Positions 58,886 to 64,000 of a DNA stretch of 64,000 nucleotides are shown piece after piece; position 1 is the stretch's first letter, and every line of letters begins with the position of its first letter. The DNA comes from a virus, in the IMG/VR virus record IMGVR_UViG_3300042905_003904, positions 1-64,000 of that record; one strand, 5' to 3'. The notes beneath the pieces are model-generated. The model was not told where the DNA came from, made no database searches, and worked only from the letters and a program-made list of their open reading frames with translations. A program made the translations under genes and the position numbers.

Positions 58886-59035
58886 ATGAATAAAGTTCCA
58901 ACACCCCCAACTCAACCAGACTTCTCCAAAATTAGTTGGGAAAGTGGAATGATGTGGGTGTTGGAACAACTTTTCAAAAATTGCAATAAAGAAGAATTGA
59001 AGAAACTACTAAACAAACGAAACAAATTAAACTAA
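58886..59035 (+). CDS. Small protein after gene 32
   Basis: 49 aa: MNKVPTPPTQPDFSKISWES, then MMWVLEQLFKNCNKEELKKL. It begins one base after the gene 32 stop. Its first half coincides with a strong nested inverted repeat, so the region may be structured RNA as well as, or instead of, coding. Confidence 0.4.
   Translation: MNKVPTPPTQPDFSKISWESGMMWVLEQLFKNCNKEELKKLLNKRNKLN
58895..58967 (+). repeat. Nested inverted repeat downstream of gene 32
   Basis: GTTCCAACACCC (58895-58906) is perfectly complementary to GGGTGTTGGAAC (58956-58967), and CCAACT (58907-58912) pairs with AGTTGG (58934-58939) inside it. Together they could form a long branched stem-loop protecting the 3' end of gene 32 mRNA or attenuating transcription. 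Confidence 0.6.
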
Positions 59036-59069
59036 TTGATTTCCAAGAAAACTAAAATAAAATAAACAT

Positions 59070-59912
59070 ATGCCACGAATCAAAACAAACGACGATATCC
59101 CAGATGTTCAAAACGACACCGAGGGATTTGTGAAGAAGTATATTCCCAAGGTAGGAAGCCGAAACATTCGAGTTCCCTTGGAGATCGTAAGACGAGACGG
59201 GAGTGTGAACCCAACTTGTGGGGTGCTTAGCATCTACACAGATCTGGAAGCTGATAAAAAGGGAACTAACATGAGTCGATATCGCATCCTAGTGGAGGAA
59301 GCGGTAGCCAATAAGACTCATCGTATCGATGAATTGGTAGATTATCTCTTAGATGAATGCAAGAACCGTATTGGCTCACAAAACGCATACATCAAAGTGA
59401 ACTTCGAATACTTCCTCATCAAAGAAGCCCCGGTATCAAAGATCAAATCGCATATGAGCTATAAGGGTTCGTTTGCTGGAAAATTGGTGGATGGGGTTAA
59501 GCGGTTTTATTTAAGTGCTAATGTGCTATATGCGAGCTGCTGCGTGTGTTCAAAAAATATATCAGATTATGGCGCACACAATCAACAATCCTTTGCTGAT
59601 GTAACAGTTGAACTAGACCAAATCAAAGATCGTAATAATCTTTACTGGTTTGAAGAACTAGTAGAAGCTGTTGAGAAGAGTGTCTCTGCTCCAATGTGGA
59701 ATGCCCTAAAGCGAGTTGACGAGGCTTATGTTACGGAACTGATGTATGAACAAGCTTTGTTTATCGAAGATTGTGTGAGAAACATATCAACAGTATTAGA
59801 CGGAGAATTGGACAAGCGTATCAAGGACTATCTCGTTGTGTGTGAACATTTCGAGTCAATCCACCAAAGTCAAGTTTGCTCAGTAATTCATGCAAATCGA
59901 GAATTAAAGTAA
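59070..59912 (+). CDS. folE2: FolE2-type GTP cyclohydrolase (GCYH-IB)
   Basis: 280 aa. FolE2 converts GTP to dihydroneopterin triphosphate, the first step towards 7-deazaguanines. Landmarks: PDVQ (11-14), VGSRNIRVPLEI, KGTNMSRY (64-71; usually GTHMSRF, so His is Asn), ASCCVCSKN with Cys157-160, and YGAHNQQSFADVTVEL (167 onward). YVTELMYEQALFIEDCVRN fits the family C-terminus. It is followed by a strong terminator. Confidence 0.85.
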   Translation: MPRIKTNDDIPDVQNDTEGFVKKYIPKVGSRNIRVPLEIVRRDGSVNPTCGVLSIYTDLEADKKGTNMSRYRILVEEAVANKTHRIDELVDYLLDECKNRIGSQNAYIKVNFEYFLIKEAPVSKIKSHMSYKGSFAGKLVDGVKRFYLSANVLYASCCVCSKNISDYGAHNQQSFADVTVELDQIKDRNNLYWFEELVEAVEKSVSAPMWNALKRVDEAYVTELMYEQALFIEDCVRNISTVLDGELDKRIKDYLVVCEHFESIHQSQVCSVIHANRELK

Positions 59913-59935
59913 TTAGGATTCTTAGATAAATCATC

Positions 59936-59972
59936 AAAATGGTTAGAAGAGCAGCTCTTCTAACCATTTTTT
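59936..59972 (+). terminator. Rho-independent terminator after folE2
   Basis: A perfect 16-bp stem (AAAATGGTTAGAAGAG with CTCTTCTAACCATTTT) and a three-base loop CAG, followed by more T residues. It ends the folE2 transcript and insulates the homing-endonuclease gene downstream. Confidence 0.85.
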
Positions 59973-59994
59973 GTTGTAATGGACATACTGTAGC

Positions 59995-60002
59995 ATAAAT
60001 AT
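59995..60002 (+). promoter_or_regulatory. Candidate late promoter, ATAAATAT
   Basis: GCATAAATATT lies four bases before the ATG of the LAGLIDADG gene, immediately after the terminator. Confidence 0.5.
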
Positions 60003-60006
60003 TATT

Positions 60007-61041
60007 ATGAATATAACTAAACATTTTGTGCCGACAAACCCACGGCCACCCACACACAATATTAAAGTGGTAGGACTTTTACCCTTTGATGCAAATGAAG
60101 AAGATACATTGAATATTAGTATGCCATTTCCAAAATGGAATGAATTGTCATGGCCCCAAAAATGGATACTTCGGAAAGGTGGTAAATTAGATTTACCCAA
60201 ACCAATACAGGGTGTAAAATCCCTTAAAGATACATCAATTAATGAATTGTTGATAATTCCAAAAATAAAACCAAATAATCCAGAATATACTTTAGATTTT
60301 TCCAAATATCGAACTTGTTTAGGATTTAAAAAGAAAACCAAAAATTGTTTATTGCCGGAAACTATTAATATGGATGGGGATTTTGCAGAATTGTGTGGAT
60401 TCATTATAGCAGAAGGAGGAACCTCCTGTAAACGAGATGGACGGGATAATTTGTTTCAATTGACATTTAATAAAAAAGAAACCGAATATATTGAATATGC
60501 TGCTAAAAATTTAGAAAAATACTTCAATATTAACCCCACAATTAGAAACAATAGTCATCAAAATTCTACAAATGTTTATGTTTCTTGTGAGGGATTGTCT
60601 CGGTGGTATATAGAAAATTTTAGACAGGTTGAAAATAAAAAGCCAGCCCAAACTAAAATTCCGAATTTTGTTTATCAATGGGATAATGAAATGATATGCA
60701 GGTTCATTATTGGATGGTATAAGGGCGACGGCAGCCACTCAAATTATCGAAAGATCCAACGCATTATTACAGTATCCAAAAAATCAGCCCAAGGATTACA
60801 ATATCTTGGGCTGATGATTGGATGTTTTATATCATTAACAACTTGTTTAGCAAAAAATAGCACAAGTATAACACACAAAGGATCAAAGGCGATGGTTCAA
60901 GACCAATATACATGTATATTAAATGGTGAAACGTTGTATAAACTAGGAATATTACAAGATGCTCCAAAGGTTAAAAATGGTAAATGGTATCAAGATGATG
61001 TTAATTTCTACCTCCCAATTACTTCTATTAATCCGATTTAA
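60007..61041 (+). CDS. Free-standing LAGLIDADG homing endonuclease
   Basis: 344 aa. Two LAGLIDADG helices: LCGFIIAEGG (129-138) and FIIGWYKGDGS (233-243), with the acidic residue of each active site. RWYIENFRQVENKKPAQTKI and RIITVSKKSAQGLQYLGLMI match the saddle strands. The first 110 residues are an extra basic region. It is not in frame with any neighbouring gene, so it is free-standing rather than an intein, with its own promoter-like element after a terminator. Confidence 0.85.
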   Translation: MNITKHFVPTNPRPPTHNIKVVGLLPFDANEEDTLNISMPFPKWNELSWPQKWILRKGGKLDLPKPIQGVKSLKDTSINELLIIPKIKPNNPEYTLDFSKYRTCLGFKKKTKNCLLPETINMDGDFAELCGFIIAEGGTSCKRDGRDNLFQLTFNKKETEYIEYAAKNLEKYFNINPTIRNNSHQNSTNVYVSCEGLSRWYIENFRQVENKKPAQTKIPNFVYQWDNEMICRFIIGWYKGDGSHSNYRKIQRIITVSKKSAQGLQYLGLMIGCFISLTTCLAKNSTSITHKGSKAMVQDQYTCILNGETLYKLGILQDAPKVKNGKWYQDDVNFYLPITSINPI

Positions 61042-61078
61042 TCTAGCATTTCCACTGAAAAATCTTTAGAATAAGGGT

Positions 61079-61237
61079 ATGAATGAAATTATTACCCTAC
61101 AAGATATCAAAATGTTCCTAGAAGGCATCCTTAAAGATGAATTGTTTGCCGCGAATCCTGGGGTGTTTGCTTTATCTACCTTGCGTAGAATTCAAGAACA
61201 GGCCAAATACATCCTAGAAAATTGGAAAGATGAATGA
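61079..61237 (+). CDS. Small hypothetical protein
   Basis: 52 aa: MNEIITLQDIKMFLEGILKD, ALSTLRRIQEQAKYILENWK. Helical; its end overlaps the DUF3307 gene by eight bases. Function unknown. Confidence 0.55.
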   Translation: MNEIITLQDIKMFLEGILKDELFAANPGVFALSTLRRIQEQAKYILENWKDE

Positions 61238-61655
61238 CTTCTTTCCAACTCTAATACTTGGCCACTTTATTGGGGACTACCTCCTCCAAAATAAATGGAT
61301 GGCTATGAATAAATCCGGCAGCACCTGGAAATGTGCGGTTCATTGTCTGATTTATACCCTAGCGGTTACTTTAACCACCTGGTCGAGTATTCATTCTTGG
61401 TCCTGGTCTTTGTTTATATTTCTATCCCACTTTCCGATCGATCGTTGGAGTTTGGCTGATAAATGGTTGGACCTGATTAACGGTCGATCTTTGCGGGATT
61501 TTATAGTCAATGGAAAGAAGGATATTCCCACAGATTTAGACTACGAAAATTACCACACTTTGCGCGCCGGGTTTACCGCTTTAGTTTATGTGGCTGCCGA
61601 TAACACTATGCACTTAGTTACAATGTATTATGGAGGTAAACTTCTATGGGTATGA
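61230..61655 (+). CDS. DUF3307 family membrane protein
   Basis: 141 aa. TLILGHFIGDYLLQNKWMAM is the DUF3307 signature (GHxxxDFxLQ), followed by membrane segments CAVHCLIYTLAVTLTTWSSI and WSLFIFLSHFPIDRWS and a C-terminal helix AGFTALVYVAADNTMHLV. Found in many phages and bacteria; function not established. Confidence 0.8.
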   Translation: MNDFFPTLILGHFIGDYLLQNKWMAMNKSGSTWKCAVHCLIYTLAVTLTTWSSIHSWSWSLFIFLSHFPIDRWSLADKWLDLINGRSLRDFIVNGKKDIPTDLDYENYHTLRAGFTALVYVAADNTMHLVTMYYGGKLLWV

Positions 61656-61972
61656 GATTATTCAGAGGAGGCAGCTCAGCTTGCAAAAGCTTTCAGACAA
61701 ATCCAACATACGACCCACCAGAACCAGATCCTAAGAATTTTAGGGTCTTAGAAGAAATGGTTATTGGTGGACGAAGCATCCTATTGGTCTATTATCCAGG
61801 CTGCACTACTTTTGAGGGGAAGAAACTACTTCTGCTGAAGTTTAAGTGGAATAGTAATTCCAAGGAAATCCTAGACCCACATTTGTTAGGCGGAAAGCAT
61901 CCGGTAATTGCTCGATTCGAACCCAATGAACAAGGTTGGGCACTAGCAAAAGCCTGCGCAAGAATGTTGTAA
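61646..61972 (+). CDS. Hypothetical protein
   Basis: 108 aa: MRLFRGGSSACKSFQTNPTY, FRVLEEMVIGGRSILLVYYP, LLLLKFKWNSNSKEIL. Beta-rich soluble protein overlapping the DUF3307 gene by ten bases. Unrecognised. Confidence 0.6.
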   Translation: MGMRLFRGGSSACKSFQTNPTYDPPEPDPKNFRVLEEMVIGGRSILLVYYPGCTTFEGKKLLLLKFKWNSNSKEILDPHLLGGKHPVIARFEPNEQGWALAKACARML

Positions 61973-62013
61973 ATTTCCCTAGACATTAGCAATAGTTGAT
62001 TTAAGATAGACAT

Positions 62014-62694
62014 ATGAGTAACAATCGCGGAGAAGTAATTGCGGCTGCTTCCTTAGCCAAACTAATGGCTGGGGAATTGCATCAAGTAGATCAAATGTCC
62101 ATAGATGGAAACCCAAGCAGACGGGCTAATCAAATTGATATGAATCGCTTTGTTGCGCCTTTAATTGGAAATCAGAGTAACCAACAGCCGCGGAATTTTG
62201 CCTATGTAGATGAAGCCTTGGTCCAGTCTATGGTTCCTGATAGCACGATAGGATCAAGACCAGCACCACCGGATTTGATTCCAATGCCATCTGGATACGA
62301 GAGTAAACCACAATTACCTCAAAGTGTTTTACAAGTTCCTTCCGAACATCCACTAGGACATACAAGGCAACTTCCACCTCAGCCAGCAAATCCAATTGCT
62401 TTGGGGGTTGGAATGGATGACGTCACTAAGGGTAACATTGCTAGTATTGCGAATAACCTAGTATTACTGCGAAAGGACTTTGCTAAGGTATTGGGTCCAT
62501 TGCTTTCGTTCCTGAAACAACATGAACCGACCATGTTAAATGAAACTAAGAGGGTAGATATCTCTAGTTTAACTCCACTGGTAGGAATGATAGATTCCTT
62601 TACAAGGGAGACTGTTCCTGATGGTAAAGGTGGATCTGCGGTAGTGGATTCTTATAAAGAACCCCAACAAGTTTCTAAAAAAAAAGGAAAGTAA
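62014..62694 (+). CDS. Hypothetical protein with Pro/Gln-rich linker
   Basis: 226 aa. Helical N-terminus (GEVIAAASLAKLMAGELHQV), a Pro/Gln-rich linker at about 90-130, a helical domain (IANNLVLLRKDFAKVLGPLL) and a basic tail. It lies directly before the sliding clamp gene. No family seen. Confidence 0.6.
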   Translation: MSNNRGEVIAAASLAKLMAGELHQVDQMSIDGNPSRRANQIDMNRFVAPLIGNQSNQQPRNFAYVDEALVQSMVPDSTIGSRPAPPDLIPMPSGYESKPQLPQSVLQVPSEHPLGHTRQLPPQPANPIALGVGMDDVTKGNIASIANNLVLLRKDFAKVLGPLLSFLKQHEPTMLNETKRVDISSLTPLVGMIDSFTRETVPDGKGGSAVVDSYKEPQQVSKKKGK

Positions 62695-62697
62695 CAC

Positions 62698-63453
62698 ATG
62701 GCTCAACAAATTATCCCAGTTCCTAAGTCGATTTTGGAGAAAATCCTGACTCCTATCAATCGAATTACTGAAGGATGCGTTCTTAAATTAGACAAAACTC
62801 AAATTTATTCGATTTGCTCGTCTGCTGACAACACAGTGCTGCTCTATGCTCGCGCGGAATTACCAGCTACCATTGAGCCGTCCTTGCGTTTGAATCTAAA
62901 TTCCACTAAGAAGCTCCTTCTTGGGTTAGAATGCTTGGGATCTGATGGTATTTTCACTTTAAAATATGATGTAAATCATATCAAATGTGAAATGAAGCAG
63001 GAGGAAACCAACGAAAAGTCGCATTTTAAGTATCATTTGGTGGATGATTCCGTGTTAAGAGAGGCTCAAATTAACCTGGGAAAAATTGCCAAATTGGAAT
63101 TTCATACGGAATTTGTGCTCACTCCCGCGAAATTAAGACAGTTGGTGGCTGGATATTCCTTCGTTTCAGACCTAACTAAGATTTATTTTAGGACGGAAAG
63201 TGGGAAAGTCTATGCTGAAGTAGATGATAAAACTCTACAAAATGTGGACAATATTACCTTAGTGGCTTCCTCAGCTTATAAGGGGCAAGAATTAACCACG
63301 CCCCTTCCAGTGAATATGGAGGTTTTTAAGATTCTAACCTCCAGTAAAACGGATGTGACTGTAAAAATCAATAAAGATGTAAAGGTCTTAATTTTCCAGA
63401 GCAATGAAGATGGCGTGGAATTAAAATATATCATTTCAGCTTTGGTAAGATAA
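62698..63453 (+). CDS. 45: Sliding clamp (T4 gp45-like)
   Basis: 251 aa (T4 gp45 is 228). Two-domain clamp pattern: ILEKILTPINRITEGCVLKL, LRLNLNSTKKLLLGLECLGS, TEFVLTPAKLRQLVAGYSFV and, at the end, VLIFQSNEDGVELKYIISAL. It is the polymerase processivity factor and, with gp55, the late-transcription activator in T4. Start three bases after the preceding gene. Confidence 0.85.
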   Translation: MAQQIIPVPKSILEKILTPINRITEGCVLKLDKTQIYSICSSADNTVLLYARAELPATIEPSLRLNLNSTKKLLLGLECLGSDGIFTLKYDVNHIKCEMKQEETNEKSHFKYHLVDDSVLREAQINLGKIAKLEFHTEFVLTPAKLRQLVAGYSFVSDLTKIYFRTESGKVYAEVDDKTLQNVDNITLVASSAYKGQELTTPLPVNMEVFKILTSSKTDVTVKINKDVKVLIFQSNEDGVELKYIISALVR

Positions 63454-63457
63454 ATAA
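63450..63457 (+). promoter_or_regulatory. Candidate late promoter, ATAAATAA
   Basis: GATAAATAATCC overlaps the clamp stop codon, five bases before the ATG at 63463. The trailing AATCC recurs at 6422 and 16184. Confidence 0.4.
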
Positions 63458-63462
63458 TCCAT

Positions 63463-63774
63463 ATGGGCTCTAATAAAGTTACCACTTGTAGTTATTGCAT
63501 TAAAAGACTCAGAGATTGCGGTTATGTGGTGGACAGGCTGTTTGATCGATACCACGAATCTGATCCCCGGGCATGGACTATTATTCTAGACCCAGGAGTT
63601 GCTTCTGTTATTATTACTTTGGTGTCGGATCCCGAAGATGAATATTTTGAACTGAGTGATAGTGGTCGCTATATCCCAAACGGGTTCAAAATTAAAACCA
63701 GCTCTATTGAAGTGTTGGTGGAGTATCTGGTGAAATTTGGGATTAACAATAAATCAGCCACCTATCATGCCTAA
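63463..63774 (+). CDS. Small hypothetical protein
   Basis: 103 aa. An N-terminal TTCSYCIKRLRDCGYVVDRL, with CxxC and a third Cys, may bind metal. The rest is alpha/beta: AWTIILDPGVASVIITLVSD. Unrecognised. It overlaps the next gene by eight bases. Confidence 0.6.
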   Translation: MGSNKVTTCSYCIKRLRDCGYVVDRLFDRYHESDPRAWTIILDPGVASVIITLVSDPEDEYFELSDSGRYIPNGFKIKTSSIEVLVEYLVKFGINNKSATYHA

Positions 63775-64000
63775 AAAGAAGCCAGCTAAAACTACGATGC
63801 CTCAGGCGTCTGCTTTGTCTTTAAATGATATTCAGAAGAAACTACCATTTACCAAACCAGAAAAGACTCTTAAACTATCCGCCGAGGAATTTAATGATCT
63901 GATTACTCAACAGGTTCAACTGCATTTAAATAAGGCCAAGCAAGAAGAAACCATTCAGCGGAATATTGAGTCCACGAAAGATTTAGAGAATTTGCACAAT
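63767..64000 (+). CDS. Partial gene, N-terminus only (runs off the right edge)
   Basis: 78 codons visible: MPKKKPAKTTMPQASALSLN, then AEEFNDLITQQVQLHLNKAK. Basic start and a long coiled-coil-like helix. It continues beyond base 64000, so it cannot be identified. Confidence 0.55.
   Translation, partial: MPKKKPAKTTMPQASALSLNDIQKKLPFTKPEKTLKLSAEEFNDLITQQVQLHLNKAKQEETIQRNIESTKDLENLHN

Noticed and set aside
60007-61041. LAGLIDADG protein considered as an intein
   Set aside because: It has its own promoter-like element and start, follows a terminator, and has no flanking extein frame or splicing-junction residues.

Overview
The window is a piece of a large, lytic, T4-like (myovirus-type) phage genome. 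The evidence is a nearly complete T4-type replication, recombination and late-transcription set: family B DNA polymerase (gp43), sliding clamp (gp45), a possible clamp-loader subunit (gp62-like), DnaB-type helicase (gp41), DnaG-type primase (gp61), zinc-binding SSB (gp32), UvsX, UvsY, UvsW, the gp46/gp47 nuclease pair and a gp55-type late sigma factor. A lipoprotein spanin with a C-terminal membrane anchor points to a Gram-negative host. Genes are densely packed, with ATGA or TAATG start-stop overlaps. Most of the window is AT-rich; about 7.9-14.6 kb (tail fibres and adhesins) and 18.78-19.66 kb (lysis genes) are clearly GC-rich and look acquired from another phage or prophage.

Layout. 0-4.7 kb (minus): an operon with queC, a glycosyltransferase, a class II amidotransferase starting at ATT, a DUF366 protein, a clamp-loader-like protein and a GroES-like protein. 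4.7-7.9 kb: candidate virion proteins, an HNH endonuclease, a small zinc-finger protein and primase. 7.9-14.7 kb (minus, GC-rich): two tail-fibre modules with duplicated LamG adhesins and a repetitive beta-solenoid fibre. 14.7-18.0 kb (minus): small late proteins, several with N-termini resembling capsid-targeting sequences, plus a PAS-domain protein. 18.1-19.7 kb (plus): lysis cassette. 19.6-25 kb: small genes, a phosphoesterase, a PRTase-like protein and a GIY-YIG endonuclease. 25-39 kb (plus): uvsY-uvsW-55-47, then an uninterrupted cassette of glycosyltransferases, sugar-nucleotide epimerases, two methyltransferase-like proteins and a radical-SAM enzyme. 39-64 kb (plus): gene 46, queE, a large glycosyltransferase, DNA polymerase, a DpdA-like transglycosylase, rtcB, uvsX, queD, a DenV-like glycosylase, gene 41, a DHH phosphoesterase, gene 32, folE2 and the clamp.

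How the genes work together. Scattered over 60 kb is what looks like a whole 7-deazaguanine DNA-modification pathway: FolE2, QueD, QueE, QueC, an amidotransferase of the kind fused to QueC in some phages and archaea, and a DpdA-like base-exchange enzyme. The expected result is preQ0- or archaeosine-like bases in phage DNA, which protect against restriction. The glycan cassette between genes 47 and 46 could decorate virion, host envelope or modified DNA. A recurring TAAATA/TAAGTA element, close to the T4 late promoter and in one place exactly TATAAATA, precedes many late-type genes and all three free-standing HNH/LAGLIDADG endonuclease genes, matching the gp55-like sigma factor.

Functional calls are read from motifs and remembered family patterns; no database search was run.
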